DNA of 64,000 bases from Lachnospiraceae bacterium (GTDB lineage: Bacteria > Bacillota > Clostridia > Lachnospirales > Lachnospiraceae): positions 682,001 to 746,000 of the forward strand of contig JAKVNF010000001.1 in the NCBI GenBank assembly GCA_022483465.1, given 5' to 3'. Positions 1-8,673 of the stretch are shown piece after piece. Position 1 is the stretch's first letter, and each line of letters starts with the position of its first letter. The translations under genes and the position numbers were made by a program. Below the pieces are notes generated by a model. It was not told the DNA's origin. It saw only the letters and a list, made by a program, of their open reading frames with translations, and searched no databases.

Positions 1-105
1 AACCTCCTCCTCGGGGAGGGGCGTTCCGCTCTCTGTCAGCTCTTTTTCGAAGGCTTCGAGCTTCTCCTCCGGCACCTTCTCCTTTTCCAGTGTGATCACA
101 TCCAT
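1..105 (-). CDS. N-terminal fragment of an unrecognised acidic protein
   Basis: This is a partial reading frame that runs off the window edge, so only about 35 N-terminal residues are visible. They begin MDVITLEKEK and are rich in Glu and Lys. The ATG at 105 lies inside the last codons of the YolD-like gene upstream and overlaps it by about 10 bases, which points to translational coupling and makes this the third gene of the polymerase operon. No motif is recognisable. The frame could be a small accessory protein of the UvrX/YolD system, but this is inferred from position only. Confidence 0.5.
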   Translation of the reverse strand, partial: MDVITLEKEKVPEEKLEAFEKELTESGTPLPEEEV

Positions 106-626
106 TCCGTATCCTCCCTGTTCTCTTCGCCCTGCACATCGGTTCCGCGCTCCAGATCCAGGATGTCGGCAAGGGGCACCGCACTCCCGTCAGCAAGCAC
201 CAGCGCCCGCTCCGGGGTCCGAATGCGAACGGCGGTCACATCCCGCACCGCAATCTGCCCGCCCTCTTTTCTTGCATCCGGGATGAAATACGTGATGCGG
301 ATGCTCCGATCCTTTGCGGCGAGCACCTCGCGCAGCTTCCGGTCGAGTTCTTCCTTCTGGTCCTCATCGATCTCCGGGCGTTTTTCGGTCCGCCTTGCGG
401 TCTCCTTAATCGCATCCCCGAAGCCGGTGAGGGCCGCAAAGGGGGCAAACTGGGCGGCCCGAAGGTCCATGGAAAGGTGCGGGTGCTTTGTCGACTCGTG
501 GTGCGGCAGGTCGATGATGTCCCCGTACTGCAGAAGGGCCTGCCGCTCTCCCTCCTCCAGGTCCTTCCGGGAGGCACCCCGCACGTTGTGCCAGCTGTTC
601 TGCAGACTCTCGTCCAGATCCTTCAT
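96..626 (-). CDS. YolD-like family protein
   Basis: The 176-residue product carries the YolD core in its first third: YGDIIDLPHH, then RAAQFAPFAALTGFG at about residues 57-71. The C-terminal part is basic and acidic with no further domain. YolD-like proteins are found next to UvrX/DinP-type Y-family polymerases in Firmicutes and are thought to assist translesion synthesis; their biochemistry is not settled. The ATG overlaps the stop of the polymerase gene upstream in an ATGA arrangement, so the two are coupled. A GGAGG sits 9 bases before the start. Family assignment is firm, role is inferred. Confidence 0.85.
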   Translation of the reverse strand: MKDLDESLQNSWHNVRGASRKDLEEGERQALLQYGDIIDLPHHESTKHPHLSMDLRAAQFAPFAALTGFGDAIKETARRTEKRPEIDEDQKEELDRKLREVLAAKDRSIRITYFIPDARKEGGQIAVRDVTAVRIRTPERALVLADGSAVPLADILDLERGTDVQGEENREDTEWM

Positions 627-2131
627 GCCCGGTGTCCTCCGATCTGCTCATTGCGGTCCCGGGCCGTGGCGCCCTCCTCGAGGTCCATTCCCTTGAGCAC
701 CGCATTCTTTCCAAACTTCCTGCGAAGGTCGAGCACCGCGCCCTGGAGGGCCTCCTCCTTTTTGCGCTTTTTTGCTTCCTCCTGCTTTTTCTTTCCCGCC
801 TCGCCAAAGTCTGCGAAGAGGTCCAGCTGGTAGCAGTCCTCCTCCTGCTGCTTCTGTACATGGCCTGCGGTGAGGTAGAGCTTTCGCACCAGAAGGGCCG
901 GGTGCACGATCCGGTCATAGAGGCGTACCGCCGCCTCGTCCAGCAGTCTTGTGGAGGCGGTCAGGCTCCCCAGGCGCTCGGTGCCGTGGGCGTGGCGAGG
1001 CACCACGCGCCCGTACCAGTCCTGCTCCATCTCGCCGTGGTAGGCCGCCGCGGCCTTCGGATCGTCCAGGCTCGTCCTGTCGTAGCAGACCGTGAGGACC
1101 AGCTGGTCGGTCACCTGGTGCTTTGCAGCAAGGTCCAGGGAGAGGGCATCTGCCATCTCCTTCAGGATCAGCCTTGCCTCATCCGGGGCAGTGGCACAAT
1201 GGAGCACCTGCCCCTGGCCGACGCTGGAGGCCTTGGGCTTGTAGTGCTTGATGGCCTCCATCGTGCAGGGCTCCCACCCCCAGGCGTGATCGATCAAAAA
1301 CTCCGCGTTGACCCCGAACAGGTGGTAGAAGAGCTCCTCGTCCGACAGACTCGTCCGCGCGATGTCCCCCATCGTGAAGATCCCGTACTTTGCCAGCTTG
1401 TCCGCGATGCCCCGGCCCACCCGCCAGAAGTCCGTCAGCGGGCGGTGGGTCCACAGCGACCTGCGGTAGCCCGCCTCGTCCAGCGTGGCGATCCGCACCC
1501 CGTTCCCGTCCGCCGGCATGTGCTTGGCGATGATGTCCATCGCGATCTTGGCCAGGTACATGTTGGTGCCGATGCCGCCGGTGGCGGTGATGCCGGTCTT
1601 GTCATAGACGTCCCGGATCATGGTCCGCACCAGCTCCTCGGCGCCCATCCCGTAGGTGCCCAGGTACTCCGTCAGGTCAACAATCACCTCGTCGATGGAG
1701 TAGACGTGGATGTCCTCCGGGGCAAGGTACTTGAGATAAATGTTGTAGATTTCGGTGCTGATCTCCATGTACTTTGCCATCTGCGGCGGCGCGGTGACAA
1801 AGGAGATGGCAAGGCCAGGATCTGCCGAAAGCGCCGCATCGTCATAGGATTCTCCGGTCAGGGACTTTCCCCCGTTGTCGTGGATTCGCTCCCGGTTCAG
1901 CCGCTCCACCTTCTGCAGCACCTCAAACAGGCGGGGCCTGCCGGGAATCCCCCTTGCCTTCAGGGCCGGGGAGACCGCCAGGCAGATCGTCTTCTCGGTG
2001 CGGGAGGCATCCGCCACCACCAGGTTTGTCGTCATGGGGTCAAGCCCTCGCTCCCGGCACTCCACCGAGGCATAGAAGGACTTGAGGTCGATGGCCGCAT
2101 AGGTCCTGCCGCCCTCCCGGTTTTGCTCCAT
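623..2131 (-). CDS. UvrX-like Y-family DNA polymerase
   Basis: This is a translesion DNA polymerase of the ImpB/MucB/SamB family, subgroup UvrX, which works in the cytoplasm on damaged template. The palm begins with YAAIDLKSFYASVECRERG, where the Asp and the following residues form the first metal site. The second metal site is YSIDEVIVD in the middle. A helix-hairpin-helix-like stretch and a little-finger domain follow, for about 502 residues. I prefer the ATG at 2131 (MEQNREGG) over the upstream ones because those lie inside the terminator hairpin of the preceding gene. The gene is coupled to YolD. No LexA box was recognised upstream. Confidence 0.88.
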   Translation of the reverse strand: MEQNREGGRTYAAIDLKSFYASVECRERGLDPMTTNLVVADASRTEKTICLAVSPALKARGIPGRPRLFEVLQKVERLNRERIHDNGGKSLTGESYDDAALSADPGLAISFVTAPPQMAKYMEISTEIYNIYLKYLAPEDIHVYSIDEVIVDLTEYLGTYGMGAEELVRTMIRDVYDKTGITATGGIGTNMYLAKIAMDIIAKHMPADGNGVRIATLDEAGYRRSLWTHRPLTDFWRVGRGIADKLAKYGIFTMGDIARTSLSDEELFYHLFGVNAEFLIDHAWGWEPCTMEAIKHYKPKASSVGQGQVLHCATAPDEARLILKEMADALSLDLAAKHQVTDQLVLTVCYDRTSLDDPKAAAAYHGEMEQDWYGRVVPRHAHGTERLGSLTASTRLLDEAAVRLYDRIVHPALLVRKLYLTAGHVQKQQEEDCYQLDLFADFGEAGKKKQEEAKKRKKEEALQGAVLDLRRKFGKNAVLKGMDLEEGATARDRNEQIGGHRA

Positions 2132-2150
2132 ACTCCTGCCTTTCTGCATC

Positions 2151-2183
2151 AAAAATGACATGGGCCGGATCCCGGTCCATGTC
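2151..2183 (-). terminator. Terminator of the csoR-like operon
   Basis: On the minus strand the arms GACATGGACCGG and CCGGCCCATGTC form a near-perfect hairpin followed by ATTTTTG. It lies 6 bases after the stop of the CsoR-like gene and before the preferred start of the polymerase gene. Confidence 0.75.
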
Positions 2184-2188
2184 CCTGC

Positions 2189-2524
2189 TCATTTCATAAA
2201 CATGTCGATCGCCTTGTTCATCTTTTCGATGGACGCGGTGTCGTTCTGCTCCACAGCCTCCACAATGCAGTGCTCCATGTGCTCCTTCAAGAGGAGCTTG
2301 CCCGCATTGTTGATCTCGGAGCGGACCGCGGAGAGCTGAATCAGCACATCCGCGCAGTCCTTGCCGTCCTCGAGCATCTTTTTCACCGACTCGAGGTGGC
2401 CGATGGACCGGGAGAGCCGGTTGACGATGGCCCGGATCTCCTGGGGATCATGGGTGTGGGAGTGGGGGCTCTGGACACCGTCTTCCCGGGGTGTCCCGCC
2501 CTGCCTGCTGCTAGTCTGCTCCAT
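2189..2524 (-). CDS. CsoR/FrmR-family metal-sensing repressor
   Basis: The 111-residue protein belongs to the DUF156 (CsoR/RcnR/FrmR) family of all-helical repressors that release DNA when they bind a metal or thiol-reactive ligand. Cys57, His82 and Cys86 reproduce the C-x24-H-x3-C spacing of the Cu(I) site of CsoR, and His85 lies beside them. The N-terminal 25 residues are His-rich and not conserved. The start is the ATG at 2524, with AAGGA about 11 bases upstream. It follows the NifX-like gene on the same strand. Copper is the first guess for the ligand, but no copper ATPase is visible nearby. Confidence 0.85.
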   Translation of the reverse strand: MEQTSSRQGGTPREDGVQSPHSHTHDPQEIRAIVNRLSRSIGHLESVKKMLEDGKDCADVLIQLSAVRSEINNAGKLLLKEHMEHCIVEAVEQNDTASIEKMNKAIDMFMK

Positions 2525-2592
2525 GGCAAGTGGTCCTTTCTTTTTGGCTTCGGATCTCTTACCAGTATACCACCCCCGCAAAGTCTCCGGTG

Positions 2593-2982
2593 TTACCTTG
2601 TCCCGTGGCAGTGGCAGCCTTCTGCCGCTTCCCCGTGCCCCTCGTGATGATCGCAGTGCACGTCCGCCTGGAAGTGCAGATTTCCCGCAAGGTAATCCCG
2701 CACCGCGTCGTCCGCGGAGCCGGTGCAGCCGCCGAAGATCTGAATGCCCACCGCTCTGAGGGCATTCTGGGCGCCGTCCCCGATGCCGCCGCAGATCAGG
2801 ATATCGGCCTTCAAATCCTGGAGGACCCCCACAAGGGCGCCGTGCTTTGGCCCCTCGGTGCTCTCCACGTGGGCAGCCATCACCTTGCCGCCTTGCACGT
2901 CATAGAGCTTGAAATAGGCGGTCCTTCCAAAGTGCTGGAAAATCTCCCCTGTCTCCGGATCAATGCTTACCACAATGTTCAT
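2593..2982 (-). CDS. NifX/NifB-associated (dinitrogenase FeMo-cofactor-like) family protein
   Basis: The 129-residue protein has the NifX/NafY-like fold signature: MNIVVSIDPETGEIFQHFGR at the N terminus, then ILICGGIGDGAQNAL and IFGGCTGSADDAV. In nitrogen-fixing bacteria such domains carry FeMo cofactor. In non-fixing Clostridia they are stand-alone proteins of unknown, metal-related role. The last 25 residues are rich in His and Cys (HCDHHEGHGE and CHCHG), which suggests metal binding. The ATG at 2982 has AAGGAG 8 bases upstream. The neighbour is the CsoR-like sensor, consistent with a small metal-handling operon. Confidence 0.82.
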   Translation of the reverse strand: MNIVVSIDPETGEIFQHFGRTAYFKLYDVQGGKVMAAHVESTEGPKHGALVGVLQDLKADILICGGIGDGAQNALRAVGIQIFGGCTGSADDAVRDYLAGNLHFQADVHCDHHEGHGEAAEGCHCHGTR

Positions 2983-3045
2983 GTTGCGCTCCTTCCCCTG
3001 CATTCCGGAAGACGTCCGATGCGCGAAGCGCACGCCGTCATCTGC

Positions 3046-3090
3046 AAAGAGATGCCGCAGCAGGGCAGTGCCAGGCTGTGGCATCTCTTT
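3046..3090 (-). terminator. Hairpin downstream of the metal importer genes
   Basis: Arms AAAGAGATGCC and GGCATCTCTTT can pair around a 23-base loop. It lies 3' of the CbiO-like gene. The T tract is only three bases, so termination is plausible but unproven. Confidence 0.4.
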
Positions 3091-3216
3091 CACGCCTCTG
3101 GCACGGATGTCTCCTTCTGCTTATTTCTAATATATGCTATCTCAACATCTTACACCTATTCTGTTCATATGGCAAGGGCCTTCCTCCATGCAGGCGAAAG
3201 AGAAGCTTCCGGCTTG

Positions 3217-3909
3217 CTATCCGATGTCCACGATCCGGTGGCTGCGGTCCATGCGGATCCGAAGGTCCGCCAGATCCTCTGCCAGCTCCCGGCTGTGGGT
3301 CGCCACCACCAGCGTGGTGCCCGCATCCCGCTTTTTCTTCAAAAGCCCCCGCACGAAGTCCTGTCCCTCCTCATCGAGGCCGGAGAGCGGCTCGTCCAGC
3401 ACGATCACCAACGGTTCCATCGCAAAGACCGCCGCCATCGCGGTGCGCTTCTGCTCCCCGCCGCTGATGTGAAAGGGCGCCCGCTCCCGCACCTTCTCCA
3501 GGTGAAACTCCAAGATCGCCTGCTCAGTCTTTGCTCGCACCTCCTCTTCCGGAAGGCCCAGCTGGTCCAGACCGAAGGCGATCTCGTGCTCCACCGAGTC
3601 GGTGAAGAGTTGGACCTCACTGTTTTGAAAGACGAAGCCGATCTTCTTGTGAAAGGACGCCGCAAAGGCCTCGTCCTTCATGTTCTTTCGGGTGATCTGC
3701 ACGCCGTCAAAGCAGTAGCTCCCCCGGTCCGGAAAGTCCAATCCCAAAAGGATCCGAAACAGCGTGGACTTGCCGCAGCCGTTCGGGCCCTCCAGGACGG
3801 CGCAGCAGCCCCTGGGGATCGCAAGGTTCACCCCGTCCAGGGCCTTCTCCCCGCTCCCGGGGTAGGAAAAACTCACGTCTTGGCAACGGATGATCTCATC
3901 CATCTGCAT
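3217..3909 (-). CDS. cbiO: ECF-type metal transporter ATPase (CbiO/NikO-like)
   Basis: This is the ATP-hydrolysing subunit of a cobalt or nickel energy-coupling-factor importer at the inner face of the membrane. It has a Walker A motif GPNGCGKST, Q-loop VFQNSE, signature HISGGEQKR, Walker B VIVLDEPLSGLD and H-loop ATHSRE, in the expected order over about 230 residues. Two in-frame ATGs (3909 and 3903) follow an AGGAGG; either could be used. It is the last gene of the CbiM-CbiQ-CbiO cluster. Assignment to metal rather than vitamin uptake rests on the CbiM neighbour. Confidence 0.9.
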   Translation of the reverse strand: MQMDEIIRCQDVSFSYPGSGEKALDGVNLAIPRGCCAVLEGPNGCGKSTLFRILLGLDFPDRGSYCFDGVQITRKNMKDEAFAASFHKKIGFVFQNSEVQLFTDSVEHEIAFGLDQLGLPEEEVRAKTEQAILEFHLEKVRERAPFHISGGEQKRTAMAAVFAMEPLVIVLDEPLSGLDEEGQDFVRGLLKKKRDAGTTLVVATHSRELAEDLADLRIRMDRSHRIVDIG

Positions 3910-3963
3910 TCTGCCTCCTGGTTTCGTATCCTGTTCTGCCCGCATCCTGGTGCTTTGCTCCTC

Positions 3964-4725
3964 TCACACCAGACCCTGACTGTAGAAAAAGAAGACAAGC
4001 AGGGCCGGAAGAAGAAGCGCATAGGCAAGGTTTGCAGTAAGCTCCTTTTTCCGGTCTTTCGCCGCCGCAAGATTCGGGCGCTTTTTGTAGACGCCGGCAA
4101 AACAGCGGCAGGTCATCGCCTCCGCGTTGGCCTGCGCCATCTGCTGGGACTTAAGCCACGTGGTGCCAAGGATCCCGCCGGTCGCGGCGTTTTTCCAGTT
4201 TTTTCGCCCGACGCGCCGAAGGGACACCGCCTCCAAAATCCGGTCGCTGTAGCGGCCGAGCAGCACGACAAACCGCACCGTGGTGTCCAGCGTCAGCACC
4301 ACAAGGGGCGGCAGATGCAGGGCCGCAAGGCCCCCTGTCACCTCCCGCCAGGTGAGCTTCTCGTTCAGCACCGCGAGGAGGAGCACCGCACAGAACACCT
4401 TCATCGTGACGGTGAGCATCGAGCGGGGCGAGCCGAGAAAGACGGCGGGGAGCATCAAGAGCGCCGTCATAAGAACCGGGAGCGGAAGCCGCAGCACGAT
4501 CCGGCGGATCCGCTCCGGCGAAAGGAGCGCCATTCGTACCAGCTCCACCGCGATCAAAAGGAGCACAAAGGCGGCGTTCCGGGAGAGGGAGACGAGGAGA
4601 ATGGCGGCAATACAGACGACAAGACGCAGAGCAGGTGCAACCCTGCTCTGCGCTTGTCTGCTGTTTGCTTCCTCAATATCAGCGATGCGGGCGATGGCCC
4701 GCATGATCGGGAAATTTCCGTTCAC
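3964..4725 (-). CDS. cbiQ: ECF transporter transmembrane subunit (CbiQ/EcfT)
   Basis: The 253-residue membrane protein has about five hydrophobic helices and the EcfT coupling motif near residue 205 (AEAMTCRCFAG), which contacts the ATPase. It forms the scaffold between CbiM and CbiO. The start is a GTG at 4725 whose last two bases belong to the TGA of the CbiM gene (GTGA overlap), so translation is coupled. The C terminus is very hydrophobic. Family and context agree well; the metal (Co2+ or Ni2+) cannot be told from this subunit. Confidence 0.9.
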   Translation of the reverse strand: MNGNFPIMRAIARIADIEEANSRQAQSRVAPALRLVVCIAAILLVSLSRNAAFVLLLIAVELVRMALLSPERIRRIVLRLPLPVLMTALLMLPAVFLGSPRSMLTVTMKVFCAVLLLAVLNEKLTWREVTGGLAALHLPPLVVLTLDTTVRFVVLLGRYSDRILEAVSLRRVGRKNWKNAATGGILGTTWLKSQQMAQANAEAMTCRCFAGVYKKRPNLAAAKDRKKELTANLAYALLLPALLVFFFYSQGLV

Positions 4726-5711
4726 GAGACGCTCTCCCCGCGCCGCCCGAGCGGCAGGAGCTTAAACACGATGATCAGGACTGCCACTCCGATCGCCGCG
4801 GACAGGATGTACCCCACCGCATCGGGAAGTCCCGCCACCGAGTAGTCGGGCAGAAGGGACGAGAAGTCAATGCCGTTCGCCATCCCGGCAGGGGTGTAGC
4901 CGGCGCCGGTTGCCGCGATCTCATCGCTCCCCCACTCGCCCCAGGCGGTTCCCTGGGCGAGGAGCCCAAACGGCACCGCAAGGATCAGCGCGCCGAGAAG
5001 AATCCGGACCGGAAGACTCGTCTTTGCCGTCCCGGCATCCTGGTGCTCCATCTCCGGGGAGGTCTTGACCACAAAGGCAAAGATGAGCCCCGTAAAGACC
5101 GCCTCGGCAAGGCCGAAGACGGTGAGATGCCCCGCCATCATCGCCGGGATCGAGACCGACAGGTCATAGGGGCAGTACAGCGCCTGGCCCGCCGCATCCC
5201 GAAAGAGCATGGGCTGAATGCCGAACTCAATCGCAGTGCAGAGTGCCGCCGCATTGATGCCCACGTAGGATCCGCCCGCCGCGCAGAGTGCTCTGCCCCG
5301 GACGGTCTTTGCCTTCACCAGCTTCTGAAGAGCTCTTGCGGTCAGCCAGCCCACAAAGGGAAGGACGAAAGCCATGTTGAAGCAGTTGGCGCCGAAGGAT
5401 AAAATGCCGCCGTCCCCGAACAGAAGCGCCTGCAGAAGGAGCGCCACGCTCACGCAGATGCAGGCGGCGTAGGGTCCCAGGAGCATGGCGATCAGGGTTC
5501 CCCCCACCGCGTGTCCCGTGGTGCCGCCGGGGAGCGGAACATTGAACATCATGCCGAGGAAGGAGAAGGCCGCGCCGACGCCCATCATGGGGATCTCCTT
5601 GGAGGAGAGTTCCCTGCGGACCTTTTTGATGCAAACGCCCCAAACGGGCACCATGGCAGCGGTCATCACCGCGCAGGTCTGGGGGCTTAGGTAATTGTCC
5701 GGGATATGCAT
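4722..5711 (-). CDS. cbiM: Cobalt/nickel ECF substrate-binding subunit (CbiM/NikM) with C-terminal extension
   Basis: This is the metal-binding integral membrane component. The mature N terminus begins MHIPDNYLSP, and the His at position 2 with the N-terminal amine forms the metal site in NikM; the second ligand region GGTTGHAVGG is also present. Six to seven membrane helices follow. The last 90 residues contain GLLAQGTAWGEWGS and LPDYSV, the typical CbiN/NikN-like periplasmic extension fused to some CbiM proteins, so no separate CbiN gene is needed. The start at 5711 is fixed by the essential MHIP motif and by a GGAGGA 6-7 bases upstream. Confidence 0.92.
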   Translation of the reverse strand: MHIPDNYLSPQTCAVMTAAMVPVWGVCIKKVRRELSSKEIPMMGVGAAFSFLGMMFNVPLPGGTTGHAVGGTLIAMLLGPYAACICVSVALLLQALLFGDGGILSFGANCFNMAFVLPFVGWLTARALQKLVKAKTVRGRALCAAGGSYVGINAAALCTAIEFGIQPMLFRDAAGQALYCPYDLSVSIPAMMAGHLTVFGLAEAVFTGLIFAFVVKTSPEMEHQDAGTAKTSLPVRILLGALILAVPFGLLAQGTAWGEWGSDEIAATGAGYTPAGMANGIDFSSLLPDYSVAGLPDAVGYILSAAIGVAVLIIVFKLLPLGRRGESVS

Positions 5712-5846
5712 GAAAGGTTCCTCCATTTCTTCTGGTTGAAAGCATTGTACGACAGCCGTTTTCTGCCCGGAAGCCCACCCGGGGGTTCGGTTTTTCATTG
5801 TGTTGTATTTTCAGAAAACTTTGCTTAAATTTTTTTCGGATTTGGG

Positions 5847-5875
5847 TTGACAGGCACCCCCGCCTCCTGTAGAAT
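5847..5875 (+). promoter_or_regulatory. Promoter of tRNA-Gly
   Basis: TTGACA at 5847-5852 and TAGAAT at 5870-5875 are 17 bases apart, 45 bases before the tRNA. Confidence 0.8.
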
Positions 5876-5919
5876 AGCTTTTGTTCGACGGAGACATCAC
5901 TTCGAAGGACAAGTCAAAT

Positions 5920-5992
5920 GCGATAGTAGCTTAGTTGGTAAAGCGCCACCTTGCCAAGGTGGAGACCACGGGTCCGAGTCCCGCCTGTCGCT
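5920..5992 (+). tRNA. tRNA-Gly (anticodon GCC)
   Basis: The 73-base cloverleaf has acceptor GCGATAG/CTGTCGC, anticodon stem CCACC/GGTGG and loop TTGCCAA. CCA is not encoded. A base-identical copy lies at 10610-10682 in the opposite orientation. Confidence 0.95.
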
Positions 5993-5999
5993 CTCGCAA

Positions 6000-6035
6000 A
6001 GCTCCCAGATTCGCAGGAATCTGGGAGCTTTTTTT
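6000..6035 (+). terminator. Rho-independent terminator after tRNA-Gly
   Basis: A perfect 13-bp stem AGCTCCCAGATTC/GAATCTGGGAGCT with loop GCAG is followed by a T tract. Confidence 0.9.
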
Positions 6036-6195
6036 GCACTCTTGGTTCTTCATTGAACTTTCATAATTGAACCCCCGCCGCTTCGTTGAACGGAACCAGG
6101 GGAAATGTTAAGATAAAATCAATTTTGCAATGACTACAAGATGTTCCAGGCCGTACCGGATCTTCCATTTTCCGGCGGCCGCATGAGGAAATCGG

Positions 6196-7254
6196 ATGAA
6201 ACAACAGAAGAAACAGCTGAAATGGGCTCTGATCACCGCGCTGATCATGGTGCTCACGGTAGCCGCCATGCTCTCACAGAGCAAGGACCTGACACTCTCG
6301 GATCTGACCGCCGCCATCGCAAGTGCCAACAAGGGCTTTCTCTTCCTGATCTTTGCCTGTATGGTGCTGTACATCCTGAGTGAGGGCCTCGCCCTGCAGC
6401 AGCTCCTCAAGGCCAGCAACCACCCCCAAAGCCTGGGGAACTCGGTCATCTACGCCGCTTCGGATATCTACTGCTCCGCGATCACCCCTTCCGCCACAGG
6501 CGGGCAGCCGGTATGCGCCTACTTCATGAAGCGGGACGGCGTGCCGATGGGCTACATCACCGCAGTGCTGACGATGTACCTGGTGCTGCACACCTTCGCC
6601 ACCCTGACGATCGGCGCCTCCGGCATCGTGCTGGGGCGGGACCTGTTCATCAACGCCTCGGTCCTCTCCAAGATCCTAATCGTCCTGGGATACATGGCGG
6701 TCTCCGCCCTGGCCATCCTGTTCGTCCTGCTGCTCGGCTGGCAGAAGACCATCAATAAGGCCGGGAACAAGATCATCGACTGGCTCGCGAAAAAGAAGAT
6801 CGTCAAGCGCCCGGACTACTGGAAAGAGCGCCTCGCCCACTCCCTGGAAGACTACGGCAAGGCGGTCAAGGTCCTGAAGGGAGACGCCAAGGTTCTGCTC
6901 TTCACCTACCTGATGAACCTGCTGCAGCGCTTCTGCCAGACGATCATCTCCACTCTCACCTACCTGGCCCTGGGCGGAGCCGGCAGCAACGTGCGCCAGA
7001 TTTACGCCTCCCAGTGCTTCTCCACGATGGGCAGCGTCTGCACCCCGGTTCCCGGCGGCATGGGCATTGCGGACTACATCCTATACGACGGACTCCGCAC
7101 CCTGATGGACAAGGAGGCCTCCCTCCAGCTCGAGCTTCTCTCCCGGAGCTTCTCCTTCTACCTGATGGTGCTGATCAGCCTGATCATCGTCATCGCGGGA
7201 TATCTCATCAAGAAGACCCACTACTTCACGATTCACACCGAGGGCCGCTGGTAA
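6196..7254 (+). CDS. YbhN/UPF0104-like membrane protein (lysyl-PG synthase TM-domain family)
   Basis: The 352-residue protein has about eight membrane helices and the conserved features of the UPF0104/MprF flippase-like domain: ITPSATGGQP near residue 97 and CTPVPGGMGIADY near residue 288. Members include the flippase half of MprF and the AglD-associated proteins, and probably move lipid intermediates across the membrane. No lysyl-transferase domain is present, so it is not a full MprF. GAGGAAA precedes the ATG at 6196. It is a single-gene unit between two terminators. The substrate is unknown. Confidence 0.85.
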   Translation: MKQQKKQLKWALITALIMVLTVAAMLSQSKDLTLSDLTAAIASANKGFLFLIFACMVLYILSEGLALQQLLKASNHPQSLGNSVIYAASDIYCSAITPSATGGQPVCAYFMKRDGVPMGYITAVLTMYLVLHTFATLTIGASGIVLGRDLFINASVLSKILIVLGYMAVSALAILFVLLLGWQKTINKAGNKIIDWLAKKKIVKRPDYWKERLAHSLEDYGKAVKVLKGDAKVLLFTYLMNLLQRFCQTIISTLTYLALGGAGSNVRQIYASQCFSTMGSVCTPVPGGMGIADYILYDGLRTLMDKEASLQLELLSRSFSFYLMVLISLIIVIAGYLIKKTHYFTIHTEGRW

Positions 7255-7272
7255 GCCCCCGATTTCACAAAG

Positions 7273-7308
7273 AAATTCCTCCCGGTCACCCGGGAGGAAT
7301 TTTTTTGC
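7273..7308 (+). terminator. Rho-independent terminator
   Basis: Stem AAATTCCTCCCGG / CCGGGAGGAATTT with a 4-base loop and seven or more T. It ends the UPF0104 gene and may also act against the convergent DUF4153 gene. Confidence 0.9.
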
Positions 7309-7337
7309 TGCATGATTCTGTTTTCTGCGCCGTTTCC

Positions 7338-8648
7338 TCAGCGGCAGAGTGCCTCGATCGGAACGAGGTTGAGGATGGTAAACGAGATCAGGGCGCCCCA
7401 GATGCCCACCGTGGAGGCAGGGAAGCGCTTTTGCAGCCGCAAAAGGCCCAGCGCGTCCCAGAAGAGCAGCACGCACAGCACCCAGCCCGCAAAGACGCGG
7501 CGGGGCGTCGGCCCGAAGAGGCCGATGTAGAGCACGAAGAGCTTCCAGAAGGCCAGAAATCCAAAGCCCAGGCCAAAGACCAGGAGGGCGGCTGCAAGTT
7601 TTCTGCCTCTCTTCTGCTCCCAGAGCGGGTGCCCGGCAAAGACCGTGGAGGCAAAGAGGATGCCAAAGTTCAGGCACATCACCCGCACCAGCTGCCAGAA
7701 GCCGGACACCGCGCTCCCGCAGGCCTCCCCGGCAGAGAACTGCGCAAGGTCAAAGATCTCGCTCCAGCCCCCTGCCAGGGCAAAGAACAGCGCATAGACC
7801 GCAAGGAGGGCGCCGAGGATCAGGTTCCAGGATGCCTCCGGGAAGATCCGAAGAGGACGTGTCCCCCTCTCCCAGCTTGTTCTTGTCAGCGCTTTGGGGG
7901 ACTCAGTCAGGCATCCCGCCACCAGGCCGTAGAGATAGGCCCCCACCGGGATGGAGAGGATCAGATAGGGGAGAACGTCGGTCAGGAACCGGTCCATCGA
8001 GAAGGTCCCGAAAAAGTCCGAGAGCCGGTCTCCGATCGCCGCAAAGGAGGTGGAAGCGGCAGAAAGCTGCGCCGCCGCAAAGAGGGCAAGGATCACCGCA
8101 ATGACCGCTGTCAGAAGCGGCACCGCCACCGCGGCCGCGCGGGACCGCCTGCCCTCTTGTTTTTCCGGTTCCTTCCGGTCCCAGCGCCCGTACAGGATGC
8201 GGGCCCGCAGAAACAGGTTCCGGAAGGGGATCCGGACCGTGCCGTTTACAGCGTCCGCGGGGAACAAAAGACCCAGCTTGTTTTCCGCCAGCATCCCTGC
8301 CGCTGCCAGGACGGCAAAGACGGCCGTTGCGTGCCACAGAAGGACCTGGAAGACGCCCATCAGGTCATCATGGACCGGAAATACCCCAAACGCCACAGAC
8401 TGCAGAAGAAGGCAGGCGGCAATCCCTGCGCTGGTTCTGCCATCTGCCCGCCGCGCCTCCTCCGGCGCAGCAGGTGCCCTGCGGGTCAGCCAGGCGAGGA
8501 AAGCAAGAAACGCTGCCGCAAAGGCCAGCGGCTGCCAGCTTCCCATCGCCCAATCACTCCCAAACAGAATTGCTTTTGTGTACCAGTATGCCAGCACAAA
8601 CATGACCAGCGCCGCAAGGCGCAGCGCACTCTTCTTACCCGGTTCCAT
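7338..8648 (-). CDS. DUF4153-family membrane protein
   Basis: The 436-residue protein is very hydrophobic, with about eleven membrane segments separated by short basic loops (for example WDRKEPEKQEGRRSR near the middle). Layout and length fit DUF4153, a family of unknown function often placed beside small XRE regulators in Firmicutes. I chose the ATG at 8648 because AAGGAG lies 5-6 bases upstream, rather than the earlier start that would overlap the XRE gene. It is the third gene behind DUF2975 and XRE. No enzymatic motif is visible. Confidence 0.7.
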   Translation of the reverse strand: MEPGKKSALRLAALVMFVLAYWYTKAILFGSDWAMGSWQPLAFAAAFLAFLAWLTRRAPAAPEEARRADGRTSAGIAACLLLQSVAFGVFPVHDDLMGVFQVLLWHATAVFAVLAAAGMLAENKLGLLFPADAVNGTVRIPFRNLFLRARILYGRWDRKEPEKQEGRRSRAAAVAVPLLTAVIAVILALFAAAQLSAASTSFAAIGDRLSDFFGTFSMDRFLTDVLPYLILSIPVGAYLYGLVAGCLTESPKALTRTSWERGTRPLRIFPEASWNLILGALLAVYALFFALAGGWSEIFDLAQFSAGEACGSAVSGFWQLVRVMCLNFGILFASTVFAGHPLWEQKRGRKLAAALLVFGLGFGFLAFWKLFVLYIGLFGPTPRRVFAGWVLCVLLFWDALGLLRLQKRFPASTVGIWGALISFTILNLVPIEALCR

Positions 8649-8673
8649 AACCACTCCTTCGGGCAGGTCCGCG

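Noticed and set aside
632-2158. A 508-codon plus-strand frame
   Set aside because: Complement of the UvrX-like polymerase, whose metal-site motifs settle the coding strand.
2530-4845. A 771-codon open frame on the plus strand
   Set aside because: It is antisense to CsoR, NifX-like and CbiO/CbiQ genes, which have clear motifs. High GC keeps complementary frames open.
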